From positions 1,550,001-1,614,000 of the forward strand of contig OY282430.1 in NCBI GenBank assembly GCA_958296025.1: DNA of 64,000 nt, given 5' to 3'. Numbering within the stretch: the first letter of the stretch is position 1; each line of letters begins with the position of its first letter. The translations under genes were made by a program, and so were the position numbers. This DNA is from an uncultured Pseudomonadales bacterium (GTDB lineage: Bacteria > Pseudomonadota > Gammaproteobacteria > Pseudomonadales > Azotimanducaceae). Shown one piece after another: positions 8,919 through 17,095 of the stretch. Under the pieces are notes generated by a model. The model saw only the letters and a list, made by a program, of their open reading frames with translations, did not search any database and was not told the DNA's origin.

Positions 8919-8945
8919 TCACAGCCACGACATGGAGCACTAGTG

Positions 8946-9806
8946 ATGAAAACCTTGTTTGCCTTGCTGCTGGCCGCCACGTTGACGATGGGCAACGCTT
9001 GGGCGGGATACCACGCCGCCGCAGTGCCTTTGATGGCGTCGCCCGCTAACGACCCTTTTTTCCAGAACGAGCAGTTAAGGCCGCATGGCTTCGTGCGCAT
9101 TGTCAACCAAGCCGACCAACCCGGCACGGTTCGCATTATTCCGTTTGACGACGCTGGCAATCGCGCCGCCTCCGCGGAAATGCCGTTCCGCGCAAGGGAA
9201 GCCCGGCACTTCAACATCTACGACCTTGAACTTGGCGACAAGCATCCCGGAAGAGCCGAAGCCAGGGATCTCAACGAAGAAGGCATAGGCCCTCCAGCCA
9301 AAGGCCATTGGCGCTTGGATGTTGATACGGACTTGGACGTGCGGGCACTTGCCTACATTCGCACAAGCGACGGGTTCCTTACGGCCATGCACGACGTTTT
9401 GCCAAGGGACGCCCAAGGGCGGCTTGCGGTTCATTTTTTCAACCCCGGAAGCAACACCCGCAGCGAAAGCAGGCTGCGGCTAATCAACACGGGGCAACAC
9501 TCCGAAACAGTGACCATTGAAGGCATTGACGACAGAGGCCGGAGCGAGGCTTCGATGACCGCAACGTTGGCCGCCGGTGAAGCCTGCACCTTGACGGCGG
9601 TGAACCTAGAAGGCGGTGCCGCTTTGGGCCATCGAGAACGCGGCGGGTGTGAATTCACTGGAAGTTTGGGCAACGGCTCCGGCAAGTGGCACTTGTTCAT
9701 AACCGCTAGTCAATCGATTGTCGGCATGAGCTTGCTGTACCAAACCAACCTTGTGGGCACCCAAACCTACATGACCAACTTGTCCACGTCGGGAGCAACG
9801 CCGTGA
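8946..9806 (+). CDS. Secreted FVR-family protein, member 4, transposon cargo (function unknown)
   Basis: A 286-residue product with a canonical signal peptide (MKTLFALLLAATLTMGNAWA) followed directly by the two half-domains: HGFVRIVNQAD, IPFDDAGN, GHWRLDVDTD, FLTAMHD, then HFFNPGSNTRSESRLRLIN, IEGIDDRG, GSGKWHLFITA, MTNLST. It lacks the four-cysteine N-domain and the C-terminal helix of the three chromosomal neighbours, so it represents the minimal core of the family. The ATG at 8946 is chosen because it starts the signal peptide; the frame runs further upstream without homology. It lies inside the transposon 26 bp ahead of a lipoprotein gene, probably in one transcript. Its function is not known. 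Confidence 0.85.
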   Translation: MKTLFALLLAATLTMGNAWAGYHAAAVPLMASPANDPFFQNEQLRPHGFVRIVNQADQPGTVRIIPFDDAGNRAASAEMPFRAREARHFNIYDLELGDKHPGRAEARDLNEEGIGPPAKGHWRLDVDTDLDVRALAYIRTSDGFLTAMHDVLPRDAQGRLAVHFFNPGSNTRSESRLRLINTGQHSETVTIEGIDDRGRSEASMTATLAAGEACTLTAVNLEGGAALGHRERGGCEFTGSLGNGSGKWHLFITASQSIVGMSLLYQTNLVGTQTYMTNLSTSGATP

Positions 9807-9831
9807 GGCAACCACCAACAGGAGAACGAAC

Positions 9832-10125
9832 ATGAGGCATTTAGTGGCGGCGCTGGTCGCTATGGTTGTGGTGGCGGGTTGCGTCACCGAACAGACCTAC
9901 ACTGCCGACCTTGACGAAGAGAACATCTTTGTTGAGCACCAAACGGCGCGAGGCGATTTGGCCACCCAAGAGATTTTCGACGAAACCGAGACGGATGCCC
10001 GAATTCGATGCGACAGTTTTGATCGAGAAGCTCGCCCCGTTAGCGCATGGAAGGACCGTGTACTGCCGGGCGCATGGGCCAACACGATCGTGTATCGGGC
10101 ACTGTGGGAATGCGTTCAGAGGTAG
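9832..10125 (+). CDS. Small lipoprotein, transposon cargo (function unknown)
   Basis: A 97-residue protein with a lipoprotein signal: MRHLVAALVAMVVVAGC, whose VVAGC lipobox predicts lipidation of Cys17. The mature part is acidic and short, with two further cysteines (IRCDSF and LWECVQR) that could form a disulfide. A ribosome site (AGGAGAACGAACATG) precedes the start. It lies 26 bp after the secreted-protein gene inside the transposon and is likely cotranscribed with it. Whether lipoprotein and secreted protein act together at the cell surface is an inference. No family was recognised. Confidence 0.72.
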   Translation: MRHLVAALVAMVVVAGCVTEQTYTADLDEENIFVEHQTARGDLATQEIFDETETDARIRCDSFDREARPVSAWKDRVLPGAWANTIVYRALWECVQR

Positions 10126-10172
10126 CCCCCGCGTCTTGACCGCCCCGCTCTCTCTGATACCCTGCCAAAAGT

Positions 10173-10204
10173 AGCCCCCGCGCCGATGCTACGGCGCGGG
10201 GGCT
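10173..10204. terminator. Strong 12-bp hairpin, likely terminator
   Basis: AGCCCCCGCGCC pairs perfectly with GGCGCGGGGGCT around an 8-base loop. The four A's just before it would form a T-run for transcripts running leftward from the small minus-strand gene. The preceding copy of GTAGCCCCCGCG at 10122-10133 repeats its left arm. Confidence 0.6.
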
Positions 10205-10208
10205 GAAC

Positions 10209-10284
10209 GAGCGGGTGGCAGACTGGTTATGCACCAATCCGGGCATGGTTGGATAAGTGGGTTCGATTCCCACCCCGCTCTCCA
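10209..10284 (+). tRNA. tRNA-Cys-like sequence, anomalous anticodon arm (possible pseudo-tRNA)
   Basis: It has a 7-bp acceptor (GAGCGGG/CCCGCTC), a perfect 5-bp T-stem with TTCGATT loop, discriminator T and an encoded CCA. The D-arm has three pairs, a G·A mismatch at 13-22 and GGTTATGC. U73 and the 13-22 mismatch are features of bacterial tRNA-Cys. The anticodon arm is odd. The stem CCAAT/GTTGG closes a 9-base loop, or a 6-bp stem with a 7-base loop; GCA is present but one base out of register, and U33 is absent. Total length is the normal 76 nt. It is either a decayed tRNA-Cys or a tRNA-like RNA used by the transposon. Confidence 0.5.
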
Positions 10285-10334
10285 GCCAACAACGCTGCAA
10301 AGGCTTGCGCCAAACACCGCCGTTCACTGTTCGG

Positions 10335-10562
10335 TTAAGCAACGGGTTGCCCCCAACGGGCAGCGGCGGCGCTTTTGGCGACCGCCTTGCGTTGCTCTGA
10401 ATTCATGCGTTCTGACCGGACCTTGGCACCCTTGCGCCCAGCTACGCTTTTGGCGGCGTGAACGCTGGGGTCTTCAACTTGCCTAGTGGCGATTTTGCCA
10501 ATAAGAACGGCTTGGGCGATGGTGTCGGCGGGGCGCTTTTCCCCATTGGGGCCTATGCGCAT
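10335..10562 (-). CDS. Small basic conserved protein, transposon cargo
   Basis: A 75-residue protein beginning MRIGPNGEKRPADTIAQAV and ending in a Lys/Arg/Ala-rich tail (RKAVAKSAAAARWG). This layout is seen in small conserved hypothetical proteins of many proteobacteria; no biochemical role is known to me. The tail suggests nucleic-acid binding. The ATG at 10562 has an excellent AAGGAG site seven bases upstream, which decides it over a longer frame to 10619. It lies between the tRNA-like sequence and the transposase, on the opposite strand to both. Confidence 0.65.
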   Translation of the reverse strand: MRIGPNGEKRPADTIAQAVLIGKIATRQVEDPSVHAAKSVAGRKGAKVRSERMNSEQRKAVAKSAAAARWGQPVA

Positions 10563-10699
10563 TTGTGTTCTCCTTCTATCATTGCGGTCGCCCATGACCA
10601 CAATTACAAAGGGAATCATACATCAATGCAAGTGGAAATGCGCAGCAAATGGAATAAATTTTCTAGGGGGATTTTGGCCAATTAAACTGCAAAAAATGC

Positions 10700-10728
10700 T
10701 TGACTTATCGCCCACCTAGTGCCACAAT
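10700..10728 (+). promoter_or_regulatory. Probable transposase promoter
   Basis: TTGACT (10700-10705) and CACAAT (10723-10728) are spaced by 17 bases in a locally AT-rich stretch and end directly at the ATG at 10729. The message would be leaderless or start at the second ATG (10735). Confidence 0.45.
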
Positions 10729-11652
10729 ATGCCCATGAACAAGTTGCCTACAAAACAACGCGCCCAGATCCTCTCCATGCTGGTGGAAGGAATGTCCATG
10801 CGGGCGGTGACGCGCATAACCGGCGTCAGCATCAACACGGTCGCCAAGCTGCTTGAAGACGCAGGCAAGGCTTGCGCCAACCACCATGACGAAAAGGTGC
10901 GCGGCGTAACAGGCAACCGGCGCGTTGAGTGCGACGAAATCTGGGGTTTCGTGTACGCCAAAAAGAGCACGGTTCCCCGAGCCAAAAACGCACCCGAAGG
11001 GGCCGGCGACGCTTGGACCTTCACCGCCTTTGACGCAGAAAGCAAATTGATTATCAGTTACCTTGTGAGCGGCGACCGCGGCGGAAGGGCGGCGTTGGAG
11101 TTCATGGACGACTTGCGCGGGCGCTTGGACGACCGACCGCAAATATCAACGGACGGCTTGAAGGCGTATGCGGAAGCGGTGGAGGGCGCATTTGGCGGCG
11201 ACGTGGACTTTGCCCAAGTGGTCAAGCAGTACGGCAAAGAGATGGGCACGGACAACGAGAGGCGCTACAGCCCGCCGGTATGCACCAAGGTTGAAAAGCG
11301 CAGGGTTGAAGGCAACCCCAACATGCGCAAGGCCAACACGTCCTATGTGGAGAGGCACAACTTGACTATACGCATGGGCAACAGGCGGTTCACTCGCCTA
11401 ACCAACGCCTTTAGCAAGCGGGTTGAACGGCATGTGGCCATGCTCCACCTATTTTTCCTGCACTACAACTTTTGCCGTCTGCACAGCACTTTGCGGGTCA
11501 CTCCAGCAATGCAAGCGGGACTGGCCAACACGGTGCATGATTGTGAATGGATAGTGGGGTTGATTGACGCGGATGCGCCGGAGCGCAAGAAGCCGGGGCC
11601 TAAGCCCGGGGCAAAGTACAAGCCTCGCCAAAAGGCGGCTAAAGAAAGTTAA
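10729..11652 (+). CDS. IS1-like DDE transposase
   Basis: A 307-residue transposase. Residues ~8-45 form a helix-turn-helix (QRAQILSMLVEGMSMRAVTR…). The catalytic triad is visible as Asp in VECDEIWGF, Asp in STDGLKAY and Glu in SYVERHN. The C-terminal region (FSKRVERH…HYNFCRLHSTLRVTPAM) matches proteins annotated as IS1 family, and a basic tail ends inside the right inverted repeat. No frameshift or stop interrupts it, unlike IS1 itself, which needs a programmed frameshift. It is presumably the enzyme that moved the 8712-11664 element. Confidence 0.9.
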   Translation: MPMNKLPTKQRAQILSMLVEGMSMRAVTRITGVSINTVAKLLEDAGKACANHHDEKVRGVTGNRRVECDEIWGFVYAKKSTVPRAKNAPEGAGDAWTFTAFDAESKLIISYLVSGDRGGRAALEFMDDLRGRLDDRPQISTDGLKAYAEAVEGAFGGDVDFAQVVKQYGKEMGTDNERRYSPPVCTKVEKRRVEGNPNMRKANTSYVERHNLTIRMGNRRFTRLTNAFSKRVERHVAMLHLFFLHYNFCRLHSTLRVTPAMQAGLANTVHDCEWIVGLIDADAPERKKPGPKPGAKYKPRQKAAKES

Positions 11653-11663
11653 ACTGCTACACT
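11644..11663 (-). repeat. Transposon right terminal inverted repeat
   Basis: Exact reverse complement of 8713-8732; contains the transposase stop codon TAA (11650-11652). Confidence 0.93.
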
Positions 11664-11664
11664 A

Positions 11665-11676
11665 CCTGCGCCTTGG
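11665..11676. repeat. Target-site duplication, right copy
   Basis: CCTGCGCCTTGG, identical to 8700-8711. Confidence 0.88.
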
Positions 11677-11698
11677 GCCGCGCCGCACCGGTGCAGGG

Positions 11699-14398
11699 CT
11701 ACTCCGGCGGCGCCTGTGCGCTGCTTCGTTCCGCCTGCAGTTGCCGCCGGCGCACTTCCCGGGGATCGTTCCAGGCCCTTGTGCGCCAAGCGGGGGCGGA
11801 AGGGTCGGTCTCTTGCTGGATGTCGGCTGCCTCCGACGAAGCCTTGGCTTCGCCCTCCTCGACCTTGGCTTCGGGGGCTGCGCTGGCCGGCGCAGCCGCC
11901 GGCGTGGAAGCGGCGTCCATCGGGGCGGAGTCCGCTTTTGCCTTTGGCTCCGCCTCCGCCGGCTGCGCTGCATCCATTGCCTTGGACGAACGGGTGGGCG
12001 TTGGTTGGGCGACTGCGGCATCGGGAGACGGTGCCGCCGGCACCAGCGGCTCGGCTGCGGCATCGCGGAGCGACGCCGCCGGGCTTGCTGCTGGCTTGGA
12101 GGTTGGTTCGCCTTCTGGGTTGGGGTGGGCGCCCGTTGCGGTCTTGGCCCCGCCGTCTTCGGGCCGCATCGTCTGTTGGCGGGCCTGCTCGGCCACCTTG
12201 CTGCGGTCCCGGCGCGGGCGGCGCTTGCTTTGCGCCAGCGTATCTTCGCTCGGCGGCCGGTGGGCTGGGCGCTCTACAGCCGGTTGATGGACGGGGCCGC
12301 CAGCGCCGACCGGTTCGTCCTTGTTTGGTTGAGTGTCCTTGTCGTGGCGAGGCTTTGCGTCTTCCTGCAGGGCCTCCTTGGCGGCCGCCACGTCCTGAGC
12401 CGGCTGCTTGCCGGCGCCCCGCCCCTTGGTGGAACGATCCTTGCGCTTGCTTTTCTTGTCGTCGCCCTTTTTGCCCTCGGCGCTTGGCTTGCCCTTGCGC
12501 CCGTCGCCACGGCTGTCCCGGTGGGCCTTGGCCGCCTTTGGCCGCTTGCCGCCGTCCTTTTCGGGGGCTTGGCCATTGGGCTTGTCGGCTCTTTTTTTGG
12601 CGGCAGGCTGGCCGCTGGCCTTGCCGGCACCCCTGCGTTGGCGTCGGCGATTGCGCCCGTCACCTTCCTTAGCCGCCTCTTTTGGCGCCAAGGCCGGCCT
12701 TGGCTCGGAAAAGAGGCTGCCCCAAAAACGACGAAGCAGGCTGGGCTCGCCATTTTCCCGCGCTGGCTTCTTGGCTGGGTCCGGGGCTGGGGTGGTCGGC
12801 GGCAATGCCTGCACCGCTGCTTTGTCCGCCGGACGTGGGGGCGGCTCATGGGCGGTTGGGACATCCGCTTCGGAGGCGCCGCCAAAGTCCGTCAGTTCGT
12901 AGCTGGGTGCGTCGAAGTCGGCGCCGTCGCCATTATCCCGAAGGCACTGCACGTCGTATTGCGGCGTCTCCATGTTGACGTTGGGCACGATGACGATGTG
13001 GGTCTTGGTGCGACGCTCGATGTCGGTCACTTCCTGGCGCTTCTCGTTCAGCAGGTAGGAGGCGACATTGAGGGGCACCAAGGTGCGCACCCTAGTGCTG
13101 CGCTCCTTCAAGGACTCCTCCTCGACGATGCGCAGGATGGCGAGGGCGAGGGACTTGATGTCCTGAATGCGGCCCTGGCCGCTGCATCGGGGGCAGACCT
13201 CGGTGGTCAACTCCTCCAGGGAAGGGCGCAGGCGCTGGCGGGACATCTGCATCAGCCCGAATTGGGAGATGCGGCCGATCTGCACTCTGGCCCGGTCGGC
13301 CCGCACGGCGGTGCGCATCTTGTCCTCCACAGCGCGTTGGTTCTCGGTGCTCGACATGTCGATGAAATCGATAACGATCAGCCCGCCCATGTCGCGCAGG
13401 CGCAGTTGCCTGGCGACTTCTTCGGCGGCCTCCAGGTTGGTGGTCATCGCCGTTTCCTCGATGTCCGCCCCCTTGGTGGCGCGCGAGGAGTTGATGTCTA
13501 TGGAGACCAAGGCCTCGGTGGGGTCGATGACGATGGCCCCGCCCGACGGCAGCTTGACGGTGCGGTTAAAGGCGCTGGCGATCTGCCGTTCGATCTGATA
13601 ACGACTGAACAGAGGGATGGGGTCCGTGTGCAGCTTAACCCGTTGGCGATAGCTGGGCATCACCCGGTCGATGAACTCCTTGGCTTCCTCGTAGGCGTCC
13701 TTGTGGTCGATCAGCAGTTCGCCCACATCTTGGCCTAGGTAGTCGCGCACGGCGCGCAGGATGAGGCTGCTCTCCGCGTACAGCAGACGTGGCGCGCGTT
13801 CCGCCTCGGCGGCCTCTTGGATAGCCTGCCAAAGGCTCAGCAGGTACTTGAGGTCCCACTGCAGCTCCTCGACGCTGCGGCCCACCCCAGCGGTGCGGAT
13901 GATGACGCCCATGCCGGCGGGGATGTCCAACTGCGCTAGGGCTTCCCGCATTTCGTTGCGGTCCTGGTAGGGAACCCGACGGGACACGCCGCCGGCCCGC
14001 GGGTCCATGGCCATCAGCACTAGGTAGCGGCCGGCCAATCTGATGAAGGTGGTGACCGCGGCGCCCTTGCTGCCGCGCTCCTCCTTCTCCACTTGGACGA
14101 TGACTTCCTGTCCTTCCTTGAGCAGGTCCTTGATGTTCTTGCGCCCGCCGCTGTGCGGCTGACTGAAGCTCTGCTGCGCGATGTCCTTCAGGGGCAGGAA
14201 GCCACGCCGTTCCCGGCCGAAATCGACGAAGGCCGCCTCAAGACTCGGCTCCACGCGAATGACCTGGGCCTTGTAAATATTGCCTTGGGTTTGTTCGCGA
14301 CGACGGTTTTCGATGTCCAGGTCATAGAGTTTCTGGCCATCGACTAGGGCCACGCGCAGCTCTTCCGGCTGGGTGGCGTTGATCAGCATGCGTTTCAT
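11699..14398 (-). CDS. rne: Ribonuclease E
   Basis: RNase E is the membrane-associated endonuclease that initiates mRNA decay and processes rRNA and tRNA. The 899-residue product starts [18 protein letters not shown]. It has the S1 domain (~35-120), the DNase I-like catalytic region with aspartates in [11 protein letters not shown] and IVIDFIDM, and the zinc-link CPRCSGQG. A long Lys/Arg/Pro/Ala-rich, disordered C-terminal scaffold (~380 residues) follows and ends with [17 protein letters not shown]. The ATG at 14398 follows an AAGGA site; the longer frame to 14497 is not conserved. It is divergent from rluC, as in E. coli. A transposon has inserted 23-34 bp beyond its stop. Confidence 0.95.
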   Translation of the reverse strand: MKRMLINATQPEELRVALVDGQKLYDLDIENRRREQTQGNIYKAQVIRVEPSLEAAFVDFGRERRGFLPLKDIAQQSFSQPHSGGRKNIKDLLKEGQEVIVQVEKEERGSKGAAVTTFIRLAGRYLVLMAMDPRAGGVSRRVPYQDRNEMREALAQLDIPAGMGVIIRTAGVGRSVEELQWDLKYLLSLWQAIQEAAEAERAPRLLYAESSLILRAVRDYLGQDVGELLIDHKDAYEEAKEFIDRVMPSYRQRVKLHTDPIPLFSRYQIERQIASAFNRTVKLPSGGAIVIDPTEALVSIDINSSRATKGADIEETAMTTNLEAAEEVARQLRLRDMGGLIVIDFIDMSSTENQRAVEDKMRTAVRADRARVQIGRISQFGLMQMSRQRLRPSLEELTTEVCPRCSGQGRIQDIKSLALAILRIVEEESLKERSTRVRTLVPLNVASYLLNEKRQEVTDIERRTKTHIVIVPNVNMETPQYDVQCLRDNGDGADFDAPSYELTDFGGASEADVPTAHEPPPRPADKAAVQALPPTTPAPDPAKKPARENGEPSLLRRFWGSLFSEPRPALAPKEAAKEGDGRNRRRQRRGAGKASGQPAAKKRADKPNGQAPEKDGGKRPKAAKAHRDSRGDGRKGKPSAEGKKGDDKKSKRKDRSTKGRGAGKQPAQDVAAAKEALQEDAKPRHDKDTQPNKDEPVGAGGPVHQPAVERPAHRPPSEDTLAQSKRRPRRDRSKVAEQARQQTMRPEDGGAKTATGAHPNPEGEPTSKPAASPAASLRDAAAEPLVPAAPSPDAAVAQPTPTRSSKAMDAAQPAEAEPKAKADSAPMDAASTPAAAPASAAPEAKVEEGEAKASSEAADIQQETDPSAPAWRTRAWNDPREVRRRQLQAERSSAQAPPE

Positions 14399-14913
14399 GT
14401 TTGTTCCTTGGTTGGGGCGCCGGGCGACCAAGGAGGGGGACGGGATGGACCGCCATGCCGCTAGCTGCGGCTGACGTTCGACCAAGACCAAGAGCACTAG
14501 GGTTTGCGCAGGTACGGGCGCGGGCCCGCGCCTTGCGGCGGACCCTCAACAGGTTAATCTGCTTGCATTGCGTTGCTTAATGCTGGTCTGCTCTTGTTTG
14601 GCGATCGATGGCGGTTTTCGTGAGCGCCCGGCGCATGGCCGCAGCGCTTGGTTTGTTCCGTCCCGGAGCTTGCCTTGGCGGCAAGGCGCCAGTTGCAATT
14701 CGATGTCTGGGTATTGCTGTGCCTGTCAAATTGTTTGCTAAGGTGGAGCAGCTGCCGCGCCAGCGACGAACTGAACGTTTCTTACGGGCGGCGATCATAG
14801 CAGCGATGAATGCGCTCGGCAATGCGAAATTTGCAATTTAAGCCATTGAAGTTCCGTCCATTTTGCAAGCCGTGACCGGCTTGGGCAGTGTCTTGGCGGG
14901 GGAAACCGAACAA
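14399..14913. other. Divergent rne-rluC intergenic region (515 bp)
   Basis: No conserved reading frame is visible. In E. coli the equivalent region carries the long rne 5' untranslated leader used for autoregulation, and the size here is compatible with that. A minus-strand TTGACA lies at 14724-14729 but lacks a good -10 partner, so no promoter is claimed. Confidence 0.5.
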
Positions 14914-15909
14914 ATGGCGCGAACGACGCCCGGCGTCGCCCCTTCCGGCAATCTGCGCTGGCGCCGGGCCGCCGTCGTGGAGGCGCCGGAGTCCGGCCAG
15001 CGCATCGACAACCTCCTCGTGCGCCTGATGAAGCCGGTTCCAAAGGCGCGCATCTACCGGATGCTGCGGCGAGGCGAAGTGCGGGTGAACGGCCGGCGGG
15101 TCAAACCATCCTACCGGGTGCAGGCCGGGGATCAGGTCAGGCTGCCGCCGGTATGGGAAGGATCAGCCTCCGGACCAGGCCTTGGCGAGGCGGCCTCTTC
15201 GGCGGACGGCAAGGGACTGATAGCGCTGCTCAACCGTCGGGTGATGTTCGAGGACGAGGAGCTACTGGCCATCGACAAGCCCTCCGGCGTTGCCGCGCAT
15301 GGCGGCAGCGGCATCCGCTTGGGGGTCATTGAAGCCTTGCGCAGTGGGCGTTCCGGCCGGTTTCTGGAGTTGGCCCATCGGTTGGACCGCGGCACTTCGG
15401 GTTGCCTGATGCTGGCCAAATCCAGGGCCGCCTTGACGGAACTGCATCGGCAGCTGAGGTCTGGGCGGGTGGTGAAGTCCTATGAGCTCCTGGTTGCCGG
15501 GCGTTGGCCCAAGGGCCGCACCTTGGTGGACTTGCCGCTGCACCGCTACGTCACTAAGGCCGGGGAGAGGCGGGTGCGTGTGGCGCCGACCGGCAAGCCG
15601 GCGCAGACGGGGTTCAGGTTGCTGAGGGGCTGCGCTGGCGCTTCTTGGCTGGGCGCCCGCCTGCACACGGGGCGCACCCATCAGATTCGGGTTCACGTCG
15701 CCGCCAGCGGCCATCCTGTGCTTGGCGAGGACAAATACGAGACCCCGGAATCCTTGCTGCGCTCCAAGGAGGCGCGCGTGGGCCGCCTTTGCCTACACGC
15801 CTTGGACATCCGCCTGCACTGGCGGGGTGCTGAGCTGCGTTTGGCGGCGCCCCTGCCGCCGCTGTTCGCCCAAGCTTGGCGGCGCTTGACCGCCGAACAG
15901 GCCCAGTAG
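14914..15909 (+). CDS. rluC: 23S rRNA pseudouridine synthase RluC
   Basis: RluC makes pseudouridines 955, 2504 and 2580 in 23S rRNA. An N-terminal S4 domain (GQRIDNLLVR…VPKARIYRMLRRGEVRVNG) is followed by the RluA-type catalytic domain with the nucleophilic aspartate in HRLDRGTSGCLM and the GRTHQIRVH motif. The ATG at 14914 (331 residues) is chosen because it places the S4 domain near the N-terminus as in relatives; a frame from 14863 is possible. The divergent position beside rne is the classical one. Confidence 0.93.
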   Translation: MARTTPGVAPSGNLRWRRAAVVEAPESGQRIDNLLVRLMKPVPKARIYRMLRRGEVRVNGRRVKPSYRVQAGDQVRLPPVWEGSASGPGLGEAASSADGKGLIALLNRRVMFEDEELLAIDKPSGVAAHGGSGIRLGVIEALRSGRSGRFLELAHRLDRGTSGCLMLAKSRAALTELHRQLRSGRVVKSYELLVAGRWPKGRTLVDLPLHRYVTKAGERRVRVAPTGKPAQTGFRLLRGCAGASWLGARLHTGRTHQIRVHVAASGHPVLGEDKYETPESLLRSKEARVGRLCLHALDIRLHWRGAELRLAAPLPPLFAQAWRRLTAEQAQ

Positions 15910-15993
15910 GGTGGCCGCCGCAATTGTTGGCGCATCGCTGCGGCTACACGCCATCCCTGCTGAAGAGGGCGACGGCTGCTGCGCCTAAGGCAA

Positions 15994-16626
15994 TCAGGCA
16001 GGGGCGCCGGGGGTTGACGGGACGATGGCTTGCTGGGGGACCAAAGGGTCCTGGCCCACTCGCCGGAGCATGGCGCAGAGGCGGATCAAGGGCAGGCCGA
16101 TCAGGGCGTTGGGATCCGCCGCTTCGATTCGCTGGGTCAGGGCCACCCCAAGCCCTTCGGAGCGGAAGGCGCCGCAGCAGTCGAACGGCTGCTCGCGGTC
16201 GATATAGCTGGTGATTTCGGCGGCGCAGAGGTTTTTGAACCGCACATGGGTGGTCTCCGTGGCCAACTGCTCGCCGCCGTCGGCGTCGCGAACGCAAAGG
16301 CTGGTCAGAAAACGCGCCTCCCGCCCGGACAGGACGCCCAGCTGTGCAACGGCCTTGCTACGGTCGTCCGGCTTGCCGAGGATGCGTTCGCCCGTCGGCC
16401 CATCGACCGCCGCCACTTGGTCGGAGCCGATGACGATGGCGCCGGCGACTGTGGCGGCGACTTTGGCGGCCTTAGCCGCCGCTAGGCGCTCGACCAGCGC
16501 CTCGGCCGCCTCGCCGGGCAGGGGGGATTCGTCGATGTCCGCCGCCAGCGCCCGAAACGGCAGGCCAAGGCGGCCCAGCAGGGCGCGGCGATAGCGAGAG
16601 GATGAAGCGAGTATCAGTTCCGGCAT
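15994..16626 (-). CDS. maf: Maf/YceF nucleotide pyrophosphatase
   Basis: Maf proteins hydrolyse non-canonical nucleoside triphosphates; the YceF branch, found at this locus, prefers 7-methyl-GTP. The 210-residue protein opens with PELILASSSRYRRALL, the Maf signature loop, followed by DIDESP, GSDQVAAVDG, ILGKPDD and a Cys-containing CCGAFRSEGLG segment. The ATG at 16626 starts directly at the conserved N-terminus. It is convergent with rluC and divergent from the rpmF-fab genes, the same orientation as E. coli yceF. Confidence 0.9.
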   Translation of the reverse strand: MPELILASSSRYRRALLGRLGLPFRALAADIDESPLPGEAAEALVERLAAAKAAKVAATVAGAIVIGSDQVAAVDGPTGERILGKPDDRSKAVAQLGVLSGREARFLTSLCVRDADGGEQLATETTHVRFKNLCAAEITSYIDREQPFDCCGAFRSEGLGVALTQRIEAADPNALIGLPLIRLCAMLRRVGQDPLVPQQAIVPSTPGAPA

Positions 16627-16668
16627 GATGGGGCGAAGGTCCGCGCAAAGCGACAGCATATCTTTACA

Positions 16669-16854
16669 GTGGGCACGTTGATACCTAAGATGGCATCCCA
16701 ACGACGCCGAAGCGCTGGCCTCAAGCCGACGAAACGGCGTGGCGCGACTGTGGGCTTAGCTCACTTGTTTGCCCGCTTCGCGGTCGGGAACAACGAAGCG
16801 GACAGCCCCTTTCGGGTGCTCGGCGCCTTGCCGGCACGGGCGGAAAAAGGTTGA
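16669..16854 (+). CDS. Short ORF, possible stub of YceD (DUF177)
   Basis: The position between maf and rpmF is where yceD (about 170 residues, zinc-ribbon-like CxxC) normally lies. Only 61 codons are open here. The last residues (ADSPFRVLGALPARAEKG) resemble the NPFAVLxxL ending of YceD, but no CxxC region or N-terminal domain is visible. It is either a remnant of yceD or a random frame with a coincidental ending. Confidence 0.3.
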   Translation: MGTLIPKMASQRRRSAGLKPTKRRGATVGLAHLFARFAVGNNEADSPFRVLGALPARAEKG

Positions 16855-16885
16855 GGCATAGCCCAAGCATAGGAGGAGCAGGCTT

Positions 16886-17080
16886 ATGGCCGTTCAGCAA
16901 AACAAGGTGTCCCGCGCCCGCAGGGGCAAGCGCCGGTCGCATGACCGGCTGAAGCCCCCGGCGCTCTCCGAAGATCCGCAGACCGGCGAGATCCATCGTC
17001 GCCATCACATCACCGCCGACGGGTACTACCGCGGCGAGGAAGTCGTCAGGCATGGGTCGTCCGCGGACGGCGAAGACTAG
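16886..17080 (+). CDS. rpmF: 50S ribosomal protein L32
   Basis: A 64-residue basic protein with the L32 N-terminus ([20 protein letters not shown]) and the conserved ITADGYYRG segment. It lacks zinc-binding cysteine pairs, as usual in the gammaproteobacterial form. An AGGAGGAGC site precedes the ATG. It heads the fatty-acid gene block; its stop codon forms the first bases of a hairpin. Confidence 0.93.
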   Translation: MAVQQNKVSRARRGKRRSHDRLKPPALSEDPQTGEIHRRHHITADGYYRGEEVVRHGSSADGED

Positions 17081-17095
17081 GGCCAACAGGCCCTA
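17078..17095 (+). terminator. Hairpin at the rpmF stop
   Basis: TAGGGCC pairs with GGCCCTA around AACA. No T-run follows. It shares the word AACAGGCCCTA with hairpins at 32159 and 33860. Confidence 0.45.

Larger units (their letters stand above)
8712..11664. mobile_element. Transposon with perfect 20-bp inverted repeats and cargo genes (IS1-like transposase)
   Basis: The element is bounded by exact inverted repeats (8713-8732 and 11644-11663) and a 12-bp direct target duplication. It encodes its own transposase (10729-11652), whose stop codon lies inside the right repeat. It also carries cargo: an FVR-family secreted protein, a small lipoprotein, a tRNA-Cys-like sequence and a small basic protein. 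Perfect ends and duplication indicate a recent and probably intact insertion. Rejoining the flanks (…8711 to 11677…) restores a 10-bp hairpin, GCCCTGCGCC pairing with GGTGCAGGGC, immediately behind rne. The insertion therefore hit the stem of a likely rne 3' hairpin. Confidence 0.9.

Noticed and set aside
11564-13738. A 724-codon plus-strand frame overlapping rne
   Set aside because: It is antisense to the well-conserved RNase E frame, has a Leu/Gly/Arg composition typical of high-GC shadows and no domain.
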